Assembly (NCBI GenBank): GCA_036703275.1
Contig: DATNPK010000098.1
Span: 80,419 to 144,418, forward strand
Origin: Coleofasciculaceae cyanobacterium
GTDB lineage: Bacteria; Cyanobacteriota; Cyanobacteriia; Cyanobacteriales; Xenococcaceae
Direction: 5' to 3'
Length of the DNA stretch: 64,000 bases
The notes beneath the pieces are model-generated. The model saw nothing but the letters and a program-made list of their open reading frames with translations. It did no database searches and was not told the DNA's origin. Below, piece by piece: positions 18,018-26,383 of this stretch (positions are counted from its first letter, which is position 1; every line of letters begins with the position of its first letter). The translations under genes were made by a program, and so were the position numbers.

Positions 18018-19283
18018 GTGATTCAATCCACAATTTCAAAAAATCTTTTATCTGTCAGTACTGAATTCGATCGCGATCGCTTTGATAATAGTGTCATGCA
18101 AACCTATGGCCGTTTCCCGATTGCCATTGAAAAAGGCGAGGGCTGTAGTCTTTGGGATACTGAGGGTAAAAAGTATCTGGATTTTGTGGCGGGAATTGCC
18201 ACCTGTACTTTAGGTCATGCTCATCCTGCTTTGATTGCTGCGGTAACCGAACAAATTAAAAAGTTACACCACGTCTCTAATTTATACTACATTCCGCAAC
18301 AGGGACAGCTTGCTCAATGGCTAGTCGATAACTCCTGTATGGACAAAGTGTTTTTCTGTAACTCTGGGGCAGAAGCTAACGAAGCAGCAATTAAACTAGT
18401 TAGAAAATACGCTCACACTTATTTAGATAAGGTAGAAAATCCGATTATTTTGACTGCTAAATCTAGCTTTCATGGACGTACTCTGGCGACAGTTACCGCT
18501 ACAGGACAAGAAAAATATCAAAAGGGTTTTGGTCCTTTATTTCCTGGTTTTGCCTATGTTCCCTACAATGATATTACTGCGGTAGAAAACGCAATTACTG
18601 ACCTTGACGAAGGTACTTTAAGCCGAGTAGTCGGGATCATGATCGAACCTCTTCAAGGAGAAGGTGGGGTGCGTCCAGGAGATTTAGACTATTTCTTGAA
18701 ACTGCGTAAAATCTGCGACGAAAATAAGATCTTGTTGGTGTTTGACGAGGTGCAGGTGGGGATCGGCAGAAGCGGTAAACTCTGGGGTTATGAAAATTTG
18801 GGGGTAGAGCCAGATATTCTCACCAGTGCCAAAGGTTTAGCCGGTGGCATTCCCATCGGTGCAATGCTTTGTAAAGACTCCTGTGCTGCATTTGAACCAG
18901 GAAATCATGCCAGTACTTTTGGCGGTAATCCTTTTGCCTGTGCTGCTGCTTTGGCGGTATTACATACTCTAGAAAACGAAAGCATCTTACAAAATGTTCA
19001 AGAGCGAGGAGAACAGCTTCGGGTTAGACTCAGAGCGATCGCACTTAAATATCCTACCTTGTTTACTGAAGTTCGTGGTTGGGGTCTAATCAATGGCTTA
19101 GAATTAAGCTCTAATATCGATCTAACCTCGATTGAAGTCGTGAAAGCGTCCATGGATGAGGGTTTATTACTCGCTCCCGCAGGAGCAAAAGTACTCCGCT
19201 TTATTCCTCCTTTGATCGTCTCTTCAGAGGAAGTAGACCGAGCCGTAACTATTTTGACAAGCGTAATTGAAAAACTTGCTTAA
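18018..19283 (+). CDS. argD: Acetylornithine aminotransferase ArgD
   Basis: ArgD is a PLP enzyme of arginine synthesis that converts N-acetylglutamate semialdehyde to N-acetylornithine (and can serve lysine synthesis). The 421-residue product has class-III aminotransferase landmarks: FVAGIATCTLGHAHP, FCNSGAEANEAAIKL (phosphate binding), SSFHGRTLATV, VFDEVQVGIGRSGKLW and the PLP lysine K272 in TSAKGLAGGIPIGAM. The GTG start at 18018 follows TAGGAG with proper spacing. An N-terminal stretch of about 20 residues before VMQTYGRFP is longer than in enteric ArgD, as in other cyanobacteria. The gene appears monocistronic, with a terminator hairpin about 190 bases after the stop. Confidence 0.94.
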   Translation: MIQSTISKNLLSVSTEFDRDRFDNSVMQTYGRFPIAIEKGEGCSLWDTEGKKYLDFVAGIATCTLGHAHPALIAAVTEQIKKLHHVSNLYYIPQQGQLAQWLVDNSCMDKVFFCNSGAEANEAAIKLVRKYAHTYLDKVENPIILTAKSSFHGRTLATVTATGQEKYQKGFGPLFPGFAYVPYNDITAVENAITDLDEGTLSRVVGIMIEPLQGEGGVRPGDLDYFLKLRKICDENKILLVFDEVQVGIGRSGKLWGYENLGVEPDILTSAKGLAGGIPIGAMLCKDSCAAFEPGNHASTFGGNPFACAAALAVLHTLENESILQNVQERGEQLRVRLRAIALKYPTLFTEVRGWGLINGLELSSNIDLTSIEVVKASMDEGLLLAPAGAKVLRFIPPLIVSSEEVDRAVTILTSVIEKLA

Positions 19284-19454
19284 TATCAATTATCAATAAA
19301 GGGGAGTTTTAGCTATTTCAGTCCAAAAGTGCTTTTTGGCTGAATCAGATTGAGTCTCAGCTAAATATTAAGCGATCGATAATCTGAGGTGACAATCATC
19401 AAACTGTTACACCATCCATAACGTTTATTTGACAAATAAGTAAAAATTCTAGAA

Positions 19455-19540
19455 GTGTGAGGAGTGAACTATTAAGAAGCTTGTTTTTGGGATCGAAACT
19501 CGGACAGAACCCCAAAAGCAAGCTTCTATCTTTTTAAATC
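19455..19540 (-). ncRNA. Possible Yfr1-like small RNA (tentative)
   Basis: On the minus strand a 17-bp hairpin is followed after about ten bases by ACTCCTCACAC, the ultraconserved single-stranded motif of the cyanobacterial sRNA Yfr1. The order (5' hairpin, then motif) fits. Against it: no stable 3' terminator hairpin follows, only TTCTAGAATTTTT, and the same hairpin works as a plus-strand terminator. An 11-mer can occur by chance. This is a weak call. Confidence 0.25.
19475..19535 (+). terminator. Rho-independent terminator downstream of argD
   Basis: AGAAGCTTGTTTTTGGG pairs with CCCAAAAGCAAGCTTCT through one G-U wobble, leaving a loop of about 19 bases, and is followed by ATCTTTTTAAATC. 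The size of the stem and the plus-strand T tract indicate a terminator for transcripts from argD, about 190 bases upstream. Confidence 0.7.
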
Positions 19541-19729
19541 TCTACTTGAATTAATCTGACTCCAAAATAGCGATCGCCCAAAGAGCAATTTTCAGCCTCA
19601 AGCTTTTCAATCCTGAGTCTGCAATAACCGTTGGTAAAGATTTTTTAATCAATAGCTTAATTTGGTCGCTGTTTTTTTGACAATCGGCTAGAACTGTTGG
19701 TTGCAAAATAACTATTTGAGAAGCAAACT

Positions 19730-20398
19730 TTGAATAAGTACATTGATAGCGTAATTGTACTAACCAGTATTTGCTCTATGGGTTTAGCTACCATATCTAT
19801 TGCTCAAGGGAAAATTTATGAACCGTCTAAAAATGTGGTTAAAGATCTTCAATTAGAACGCCTAGATAATTCTCTAGAGATCAAGCTCAAAAAACTAGAA
19901 GGATTTAGAGAACAAACTTCAACACAACCGCAGGTCAAACCTATATCTGACATAGCAGTTAACTTGGTCAAAGAATTTGAAGGATTTGCCGATAGCGCTT
20001 ATGTCGATACTGATGGAACACCTGTAATTGGTTACGGTTTATCGACAATAGCAGGAAAACCCGTACAGCTCGGCGATCGCATTTCTCCGCTCCAGGCTGA
20101 AAACGCTTTGAAGCATCAATTACAAGAAATTCATCAAGAATTAGACAAAATAGTACAGGTTAATTTAAGCGATCGCCAGTTCAGCGCGTTAGCTTCTATC
20201 TCATTTAATGTAGGAATTAACTCGATTAAAGACAGCACTTTAGTTAAAAAAATTAATGCTGAAGATTATGCTGGTGCAGCTAATGAGTTTCTGCGTTGGG
20301 ATAAAGCCAATCTACAAGGCACACTGGTACAGATGCCAGGACTAACTAGAAGAAGGCAAGCGGAAAGACAATTATTTTTAGATTCAAATAGATTTTAG
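19730..20398 (+). CDS. Exported GH24 lysozyme-like protein
   Basis: The 222-residue protein begins with a hydrophobic signal (SVIVLTSICSMGLATISIAQG, cut near residue 26), then a polar linker (27-72), then a GH24 (phage T4-type) muramidase domain. The domain has EFEGFADSAYVDTDGTPVIGYG, with candidate catalytic E84 and D93. The usual threonine before IGYG is valine (V99) and the histidine often found after IGYG is leucine. A C-terminal ELRRW-like stretch reads FLRWDKANLQG, then MPGLTRRRQAERQLF, typical of endolysins. Start codon is TTG. It is not near any phage gene, so it is likely a domesticated cell-wall enzyme or a toxin against neighbours. Catalysis is uncertain because of the threonine change. 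Confidence 0.85.
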   Translation: MNKYIDSVIVLTSICSMGLATISIAQGKIYEPSKNVVKDLQLERLDNSLEIKLKKLEGFREQTSTQPQVKPISDIAVNLVKEFEGFADSAYVDTDGTPVIGYGLSTIAGKPVQLGDRISPLQAENALKHQLQEIHQELDKIVQVNLSDRQFSALASISFNVGINSIKDSTLVKKINAEDYAGAANEFLRWDKANLQGTLVQMPGLTRRRQAERQLFLDSNRF

Positions 20399-20427
20399 TA
20401 GTTAATTGTCTCGGCAACCGCACTTTT

Positions 20428-21834
20428 TTACTTGTAACTAGAAAAACGCGATCGCTTGACATCTCCATCGTGAGAGATCCAATCCAGATATTTAGGATTG
20501 TCGATCAGATCTTGAGCCAACAAGAAGCTAGATATTGTCCAATTTTGATATTTTCTGGCTTCTTTCCCGACCAAGCGACCATTTTTGCCATCATAATATT
20601 CTGCCCACTCGTCTTTATGGAGGCGTTTGGCGGCAATGTCAATTGCCCTCTGGGCTAAATCAAAACGATCCATTTTAACTGCCGCTGCTACTAGAAATCC
20701 CAGTAATACTGGCCAATTTCCGCCATTATGATAAGACCAGGGACGGTTTTTAGGATCGCAGCCAGTAAGTAGTTGCCAATCGCGACCTTTGAGGGCAGGA
20801 AAGCAGATTTTCATTGGCATCCAGCCAATTAAATCTTCCCATCTTTGTTCGATGGTGTGCATGATAATCTGCCCCTGTTGACGCATAACTAAAGATGAAA
20901 GAATCGCCATCAAGTTACCCAAGGCAAAAAAGCGACAGTCAAGATGAGACGGACCTAAATTACCTGCCAGATAACCCCCATCTTCGGGAAACCATTCACT
21001 TAATGCTGCATAGGGAATGGAATCTGCATAAATATTAAATTGATTTAAGGCATCTTCTCCATATTCTTCAGAGTGATAGCGATAAATCACGTTTAACTTT
21101 TCTGGATCTAGCCAATAGTTATGACGGATATGACTGGTTAAAGGAGCAATACGGCTGTCAATTGCCTGGAGAATTGTGACATTTTCTTCATTGTATAGCA
21201 GTAATTCCTTGGCGCATCTTAGGGTAGTATGAAACAAAGCTTGAATCTCCAGCGGATGTCCATTAATCCCCATACGACGGTCAATCATACAAGCTCCATC
21301 AGGAACAAGTAGCGTTGGGTACATATCAAACCGTGCCGAAAGACAAAGCTCAATAATTAATCTGATGCCCTTTTGCATTTCGGGACTGTGGGCAAAAGAA
21401 TTTTCGGCTGTAGCCTTGACATAAGCTCGCAAGAGAAACATCCACCACAGACAAGAATCAACAGGAGTGACTCTGCCTATAGCATGATCGCCAAAGTCAG
21501 CTTTAAGAAATTCTTCCCCTCCCTGATGCAGTACTTTAAAACTAGCGGGCATTAATCCTCGTCCTGGCTCTAAAAAATCAAGCTGTTTTTCCTTAATTTG
21601 TAGTTGGAGTGTTTCAGTTAAAAAATTACGGACAATTTCGCTTCTACCTCTGACCAAAAAAATTACGGCTGCGGGAACAAAATCGCGCACAAAGCATTGG
21701 TCATAGTTTAAGGAAGGTGAACTATAGTCACAAGCAGCTAAAGTACCTATAGGATTTCCACGATAGTAGATGATGGATGATTCAAGGGCTTGCCATGCTT
21801 CGGCAGCGATAACATAACTTTGTTTGACACTCAA
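20428..21834 (-). CDS. Alkaline/neutral invertase (GH100)
   Basis: GH100 invertases hydrolyse sucrose to glucose and fructose in the cytoplasm. The 468-residue product spans an (alpha/alpha)6 barrel, with family sequences YDQCFVRDFVPAAVIFLV, GRVTPVDSCLWWMFLLRAY, DGACMIDRRMGINGHPLEIQALF, FFALGNLMAIL and RPWSYHNGGNWPVLLGFLV. The catalytic acid lies in the DSCLWW block. The start is TTG at 21834 (MSVKQSYVIAAEAW), preceded by AGGGG. Length matches cyanobacterial InvA. Gene neighbours do not include sucrose synthesis genes. It converges with the lysozyme-like gene with a 29-base gap. Confidence 0.93.
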   Translation of the reverse strand: MSVKQSYVIAAEAWQALESSIIYYRGNPIGTLAACDYSSPSLNYDQCFVRDFVPAAVIFLVRGRSEIVRNFLTETLQLQIKEKQLDFLEPGRGLMPASFKVLHQGGEEFLKADFGDHAIGRVTPVDSCLWWMFLLRAYVKATAENSFAHSPEMQKGIRLIIELCLSARFDMYPTLLVPDGACMIDRRMGINGHPLEIQALFHTTLRCAKELLLYNEENVTILQAIDSRIAPLTSHIRHNYWLDPEKLNVIYRYHSEEYGEDALNQFNIYADSIPYAALSEWFPEDGGYLAGNLGPSHLDCRFFALGNLMAILSSLVMRQQGQIIMHTIEQRWEDLIGWMPMKICFPALKGRDWQLLTGCDPKNRPWSYHNGGNWPVLLGFLVAAAVKMDRFDLAQRAIDIAAKRLHKDEWAEYYDGKNGRLVGKEARKYQNWTISSFLLAQDLIDNPKYLDWISHDGDVKRSRFSSYK

Positions 21835-22079
21835 TTGTTTAGAACCCCTATTTTTTTGATAATCTATTGGTTTTCAGCTAGCTTTATAACTAGTAGGATG
21901 TATTGCTTCTCTTTATGTTTATCCGTTATTATCGCTTATTGATCGAGTTTTCTCAGAAACTATTTGTACCTTACTCTCGTCAAAAATAATGGAGCAAAAA
22001 CTTAAGCTGAAATATTAAAGTGAATGTTTTTATCTTATTTAAAATTACTAATCTTGTAATATTTCAGGAACTAACAACA

Positions 22080-22910
22080 GTGCCACTACAATCAATGAAT
22101 TTAAACAATCATCTAAAAACTTTGGTTTCGCTATTTACTATTCCTGGAGCGATCGCATTACTAGGTATACCAAGCAGCGTCAACGCCCTTTCAGTAGATA
22201 ATTTGAGTCTGAATAGTACTCACCAGTTACGGCAAGTTTTGAGTCAAAATAGCGAACCGCCAGAGGTAATTATTAATGAACCTAATCGTCGTTCTGTTCC
22301 CTCATCTTCTTCTACTGTCACTCGTAATGGAGATACCAGATTTACTTGTGAACTAGTTAATGGTGAATACACTGTAATGTATTATCCCGAAAGCCAGCCC
22401 AATGAGAAATATCCTTGGGCTATTCCCAGTGAGTTAGGCGGTGGTTGGACTCCTGAGAAACGCTGCGATGCGATTACTTCTCGCTTTGAATCTTATCGTG
22501 AGGATGGATTGCTAGAGTTGACTACTGGAACTGAAAATGGCTACGATACAATCTGTGTAACTACTCAGTTAGACCCCACAGACTGCCGTATTGTTTTGAC
22601 TGTTCCCCCTGGACAAGATCCTCAGCTAACTCGCGATCTAATCTTTGATAATTTATTAGTTGCTGATGACGGCGGTTCAACTCAAGGAGTATATACCTTT
22701 GGTGACAATCAATCCAGCAGCGATATTTTAGGTGAGATCGGTAACGTAATTAATGGTAAAAACGGGAATACGCCCCGTAATTCTCCAGAAAATATTGACC
22801 TCAGACCTTTTTTAGATCCTGCTGATGGTGGTACAGGACAACAGTTAAAAAGCAATTCCGCTGTACCCCAATCTAATAACGTTCAACACAAGCCAGCTCT
22901 GTTTAAGTAG
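22080..22910 (+). CDS. COP23-domain secreted protein
   Basis: The COP23 domain was named from a circadian-oscillating membrane protein of cyanobacteria; its function is unknown. A signal peptide (MNLNNHLKTLVSLFTIPGAI... to VNA) is followed by a disordered linker and the COP23 domain (from RFTCELVNGEYTVMYYP through TPEKRCDAITSRFESYRED to TICVTTQL and DCRIVLTVPPGQDP). The start is uncertain: GTG at 22080 has AGGA ten bases upstream, ATG at 22095 gives the cleaner signal peptide, and an open frame extends to GTG at 22020. A strong terminator follows. Paired cysteines in the domain suit an exported protein. Confidence 0.85.
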   Translation: MPLQSMNLNNHLKTLVSLFTIPGAIALLGIPSSVNALSVDNLSLNSTHQLRQVLSQNSEPPEVIINEPNRRSVPSSSSTVTRNGDTRFTCELVNGEYTVMYYPESQPNEKYPWAIPSELGGGWTPEKRCDAITSRFESYREDGLLELTTGTENGYDTICVTTQLDPTDCRIVLTVPPGQDPQLTRDLIFDNLLVADDGGSTQGVYTFGDNQSSSDILGEIGNVINGKNGNTPRNSPENIDLRPFLDPADGGTGQQLKSNSAVPQSNNVQHKPALFK

Positions 22911-22991
22911 CAAGTAGCCCTAAAGGACTCTATCACGGATACCGCTTCGCATATAGCTTCGCGTCGCAGTAGCGAGTAGCAAGTCGAGATA

Positions 22992-23043
22992 AAAACAGGC
23001 AAGAGTTTATTGAGTCCCAGAATTTCTCTTGCTTGTTTTTTTG
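22992..23043. terminator. Bidirectional terminator between the COP23 gene and hemE
   Basis: AAAACAGGCAAGAG pairs with CTCTTGCTTGTTTT over 14 positions (one G-U wobble) around a 20-base loop, with T tracts on the outer side in both directions. It lies between convergent genes and can end both transcripts. Confidence 0.85.
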
Positions 23044-23081
23044 TTTAACTACTCTTTGAATCAAAGAACAATATCTATTTG

Positions 23082-23115
23082 GCTATTAGCTAATAGCTAA
23101 TAGCTAACAGCTTAT
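23082..23115 (-). repeat. Heptamer tandem repeat directly after hemE
   Basis: Read in the hemE direction the sequence directly after the stop is four to five copies of a degenerate heptamer AGCTATT/AGCTAAT. Similar units follow the stop codons of rpsI and rpsE (listed separately). It is a short tandemly repeated repetitive (STRR-like) tract. Confidence 0.75.
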
Positions 23116-24177
23116 TTAAGCGTGAGCCAACAATTGATCGGCTTGTTTAGCGGTTTCAAAGAAATAACGCACATTATCTTCAGGAGTGCCAACTAAAACA
23201 CCATGTCCTAAATTAAGAATATGTCCTTGATCGCCTGCTTTGCGAATCGTGTCTAAGATGCGATCTCGAATCACTTCTCTAGAACCAAACAAAACCCCAG
23301 GATCTATATTACCCTGTACTTTCATCTCTTTGCCTAATCGCTGTCTGGCTTCTGCCATGTCAACTGTCCAATCTACGTTGATGATATCTGCCCCAGAAGA
23401 AGTCATGCGCTCTAATAAACCTGCGCTACCGCTGACCAAAAGTATCAGGGGTGTATCGGGATGAGTTTCTTTTACCTTACGAAATACCTGCTGCTGATAA
23501 GGTAAAGCAAAAGCTTCATAATCTTGGGGACATAATTGTCCTGCCCAAGAATCGAACATCTGTACTGCTTGAGCGCCACAGTCGATTTGATAGCAAATAT
23601 AAGTAGCGATCGCATCAGCCAACTTACTCAACAACTGATGTAAAATCGTTGGATCTGAAAAAGCCATCCCTTTTATATTGGCATAGGTTTTTGAACCTTT
23701 TCCCTCTACTGCATAAGCAGCCAAAGTCCATGGCGCACCGACGAAACCTAGTACTGTGGATTTATTATTTACTTCAGAACGCAGACTTTGTAAGATCGTT
23801 TTGATAAAAGGAAGAGACTCTTCTGGTTCTAAGGCGCGTAATTCATCTACCTGCTGTTGAGAACGAATCGGCGAACTAATAATCGGGCCTTTTCCTTCGG
23901 CGATATCCATTTCGATCCCTAAGCCAGGCAGGGGCGTAACAATATCGGAAAACATAATTACACCATCGGGTTGGAAAGCTTTCCAAGGTTGCAAAGAGAT
24001 CTCAATTGCTACTTCGGGAATCTCGGAACGTTCGCGGAAGCTAGGATATTTGGCTCGGATATCGCGATATGCTTTCATATATCTGCCCGCTTGCCGCATC
24101 ATCCATACAGGAGGACGTTCTAGCTTTTCGCCACGGGCTGCTCTTAACAATAATGGCGTTTCATTCGCTCCACTCAT
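23116..24177 (-). CDS. hemE: Uroporphyrinogen decarboxylase HemE
   Basis: HemE removes four acetate carboxyls from uroporphyrinogen III to give coproporphyrinogen III, feeding haem and chlorophyll synthesis in the cytoplasm. The 353-residue protein carries the first signature [21 protein letters not shown], the second region [22 protein letters not shown], and DSWAGQLCP. Conserved aspartate lies in [12 protein letters not shown]. Length equals the family norm. It is alone on the minus strand, 565 bases above the next plus-strand stretch, with an unusual repeat directly after the stop codon. Confidence 0.97.
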   Translation of the reverse strand: MSGANETPLLLRAARGEKLERPPVWMMRQAGRYMKAYRDIRAKYPSFRERSEIPEVAIEISLQPWKAFQPDGVIMFSDIVTPLPGLGIEMDIAEGKGPIISSPIRSQQQVDELRALEPEESLPFIKTILQSLRSEVNNKSTVLGFVGAPWTLAAYAVEGKGSKTYANIKGMAFSDPTILHQLLSKLADAIATYICYQIDCGAQAVQMFDSWAGQLCPQDYEAFALPYQQQVFRKVKETHPDTPLILLVSGSAGLLERMTSSGADIINVDWTVDMAEARQRLGKEMKVQGNIDPGVLFGSREVIRDRILDTIRKAGDQGHILNLGHGVLVGTPEDNVRYFFETAKQADQLLAHA

Positions 24178-24313
24178 TTTATTAAATCCATTTAATATTT
24201 TTTTTTAGCGCAACTGTTAGCTTACCATTGCGCAAGGGTTTGATTGTCCTGGTAAATTGTTTAATTATATGAAGTTGTGCTGGAAAATTTGGTTTCTTTC
24301 TGGCCTATTGTAT

Positions 24314-24751
24314 TCAGACTGCCGTAGCAGACAATTCACAGGCAGGAATTGACACCAAAGAACAGATTTTTTTGTCTAAGTCGGTAATGGAATATGGTTT
24401 TACTAGACAGGCATCATAATCGAGTTGTGCAGTTGAATGAAGCCCTTGAGCAGTAGAGCTGACTATTAGCATAATCGGAATGTTGCGAGTTAGCCAATCC
24501 AATCTTAACGCTGCAATTAATTGTAGACGAACTATCTGTGACCACTCTAAATCTAGAATTATTAAATCGGGTTGATTTTGTTGTACCCAAGATAAAGCAT
24601 TATGTGCATCTGAAACCGAAAGAAAAACTTGATGAAACGAAGCCAGGATCGAAGAATTTGAGGCGAGATTTACATCATCATCATTATTATTATTATTATT
24701 AATTACGAGTACCGTTTTCGAGCAGTAGTCAAAAGTCGCACTATGATTCAT
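24314..24751 (-). CDS. Degenerate receiver-domain protein with an Asn/Asp microsatellite
   Basis: A 145-residue single receiver domain. The phospho-acceptor is in DLIILDLEWSQI, and the lysine in CLVKPYSITDLDKK, as in normal receivers. The first acidic cluster, which should follow VLVI, is replaced by six asparagines and three aspartates (residues 18-26) encoded by AAT x6 and GAT x3, and the sequence that follows (VNLASNSSIL) is unlike the usual pattern. The protein may still fold, with the terminal aspartates taking the metal-binding role. It stands between hemE and an unknown plus-strand gene; no kinase is adjacent. Confidence 0.75.
   Translation of the reverse strand: MNHSATFDYCSKTVLVINNNNNNDDDVNLASNSSILASFHQVFLSVSDAHNALSWVQQNQPDLIILDLEWSQIVRLQLIAALRLDWLTRNIPIMLIVSSTAQGLHSTAQLDYDACLVKPYSITDLDKKICSLVSIPACELSATAV
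24674..24700 (-). repeat. Trinucleotide microsatellite inside a receiver-domain gene
   Basis: On the coding strand six AAT codons are followed by three GAT codons, nine repeats of a near-identical triplet in frame. Slippage would change the Asn/Asp count without shifting the frame. Confidence 0.85.
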
Positions 24752-24926
24752 GATTCATAAGTTCATTTTTGAATGAAACACAAAGATACTTCAGGGATCG
24801 ATTGTTAATAGTCTAGCGTTGATTTTTAATTAGCTAAAATTAATTTTTCAACTGGTCTTGAAACTCTTAGCAAAATTAAACTAAACTTAATTTACTAATA
24901 CATCCAAAACGCAGTATCAGTTAAAT

Positions 24927-25319
24927 ATGTTGGGAAGTTTTCAGCAAAGCAACTTGCGAATCGAAATAGATGCCTCAGAGAAAATTATTCGAGATAGTTT
25001 ACTTGAAAGCGATCGTCTCAAACAATGGATGTGGCCTCAAAGTTTTGCTTCTTTGTCAGGCAGCTTAAGTCCAGGAGATACTTTTGTTAGTTCTTTCGGG
25101 TTGGTAGAAATTGAACATCAGGTAGAAACTGTCGAAGAGAATAGTTTACGCCTCTTATTGAGTAAAGGCATCGATGGTTTTCACGAATGGCATTGGGGTG
25201 ATGGCTGGTTACAGTCTCATTTAGAAGGCGTTTCGTTGTTACCACTCAATTTTGGGCAAACTTTCAGCCTGTTTCGCTTGCGTCAATACCTTGGTTCTAA
25301 CAATACTAATAATAACTAA
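24927..25319 (+). CDS. Conserved cyanobacterial protein, SRPBCC-like
   Basis: The 130-residue protein has no signal or membrane segment. The pattern of an initial strand and helix (LRIEIDASEKIIRDSLLESDRLKQW), short strands (GDTFVSSFGLVEIEHQVETV), and aromatic-rich WHWGDGWLQSHLEGVSLLPLN resembles START/SRPBCC ligand-binding folds. I recall similar hypothetical proteins in cyanobacteria but no function. It is divergent from the degenerate receiver gene and convergent with the next small gene. Possible ligand-binding or membrane-linked role is inference only. Confidence 0.6.
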   Translation: MLGSFQQSNLRIEIDASEKIIRDSLLESDRLKQWMWPQSFASLSGSLSPGDTFVSSFGLVEIEHQVETVEENSLRLLLSKGIDGFHEWHWGDGWLQSHLEGVSLLPLNFGQTFSLFRLRQYLGSNNTNNN

Positions 25320-25357
25320 GCAATCTTGTGAGTCAGATTGGTAATCGATAGTTGTTT

Positions 25358-25753
25358 TTAAGAACTAGCCTCCAACTGTCTAAACTCTTCTTGCAAAATC
25401 TTTACTAACTGACTGTTTCCCTGCACTTGAGCTACCTGCAAACGATGTCTTAAGTTGCAGCGTACATTTTGTAAATGCTTTTGTTTGGAAGCAAGATCCT
25501 TCAGCTGATATTTAAGGATACTTACAGCTAGATCAATTGCCTCTGCTGGATGGGAATCTAAATTTGTTGAGTAAATTACCGACTTGTAATTAATTTCGTC
25601 CAAATTACTATTTAAACGAGCTGTGCTTTCGAGTGAAGATATATGGCGAGGTAGCTTAAGTTTCTTCTGCTGATAAAAAGTTTCTGCCCCCATTGCTTCG
25701 TCATAAAAGCTAGGTGGTCGATAATTTGATGAATTAGGGGATAGATTTAACAT
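25358..25753 (-). CDS. Hypothetical protein with C-terminal helical segment
   Basis: Unrecognised. The 131-residue product has a low-complexity N-terminal half (MLNLSPNSSNYRPPSFYDEAMG) and a C-terminal half predicted helical and charged (AIDLAVSILKYQLKDLASKQKHLQNVRCNLRHRLQVAQVQG, ending KILQEEFRQLEASS), compatible with a coiled coil. No signal peptide or membrane span. It converges with the SRPBCC-like gene. Codon use looks like the neighbours, so it is probably a real gene. Confidence 0.55.
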   Translation of the reverse strand: MLNLSPNSSNYRPPSFYDEAMGAETFYQQKKLKLPRHISSLESTARLNSNLDEINYKSVIYSTNLDSHPAEAIDLAVSILKYQLKDLASKQKHLQNVRCNLRHRLQVAQVQGNSQLVKILQEEFRQLEASS

Positions 25754-25883
25754 TACTTTATATTTTTCCTGCTAACACCCAAAATAGCCAAAGTAGATCA
25801 AAATTTAAGTTGAGTTATAATTGACCAACGGTCCGTGCCGTCTCCGTCGTGTCTTGGCGAGCATTCACGGTTAAACCGCACTC

Positions 25884-25945
25884 CTGCCCTTGCCCTAAAG
25901 CATACCGCTCCGAGACCGAAGGGAATCCTTTAGGGCAAGCGGCAG
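25884..25945. repeat. Dispersed stem-loop repeat, copy A
   Basis: CTTGCCCTAAAG at 25889-25900 pairs with CTTTAGGGCAAG at 25928-25939, extended by CTGCC with GGCAG past a bulged C. The loop holds GAGACCGAAGGG. Just before it is ATTCACGGTTAAACCGCACTC, which reappears inverted near 29840. A spacer-only repeat family member. Confidence 0.7.
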
Positions 25946-26008
25946 AGTAATCTGTGACTACTAAAAATAGCAAGGCATTTAACCAATAAATGCCTCTAGT
26001 TCAAACAA

Positions 26009-26197
26009 CTAATCTTTAGTGTAGTGAATACCACGGTAGGTCAAATCTGATTTGGCGTTGTGGTTGTGACGATGTTGTTCTTTTAGGTAATGCACCTTCC
26101 AAGGTTTACCGCGATACATTCCGCCAACCTCGCCTTCACTTACGTCCATTGCTACATTAGTATGTTCGTAAGTTTTTCCTCTAAATTGTAGTCTCAT
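26009..26197 (-). CDS. DUF4278 domain protein
   Basis: A 62-residue protein starting MRLQFRGKTYEHTNV and holding the two DUF4278 features: the Y-R-G-x-x-Y/W motif (GGMYRGKPWKVHYLKE and LTYRGIHYTKD) and a short basic centre (QHRHNHNAK). The family is nearly restricted to cyanobacteria, is small and soluble and has no known role. A long spacer before it and a repeat-rich spacer after it suggest a single-gene unit. Confidence 0.85.
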   Translation of the reverse strand: MRLQFRGKTYEHTNVAMDVSEGEVGGMYRGKPWKVHYLKEQHRHNHNAKSDLTYRGIHYTKD

Positions 26198-26383
26198 TGT
26201 TGCACCTTTGATCTAAAATATTATTTTCTATATGATTCAGCAGTAATAATTATGTAACCTCATGTTTTACACTAAACAAAGCTGGTTATCAAATAGCGAT
26301 TTTTCTGCCTTATATAGATAATATAGTTTATTTCTGTAACTGTTGTTACCATTTTAGTAAAACAAAAGAATCGTAATTTAACT

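Larger units (their letters stand above)
19284..19729. other. Spacer with terminator-like hairpin and a Yfr1-like motif
   Basis: The 446-base spacer between argD and the lysozyme-like gene contains a large hairpin (19475-19527) and, next to it on the minus strand, the 11-mer ACTCCTCACAC (19465-19455). No protein gene is evident. See the separate entries. Confidence 0.5.

Noticed and set aside
19475..19527. tRNA- or riboswitch-like fold
   Set aside because: It is one long stem without clover-leaf arms or a T-arm motif; terminator is the simpler reading.
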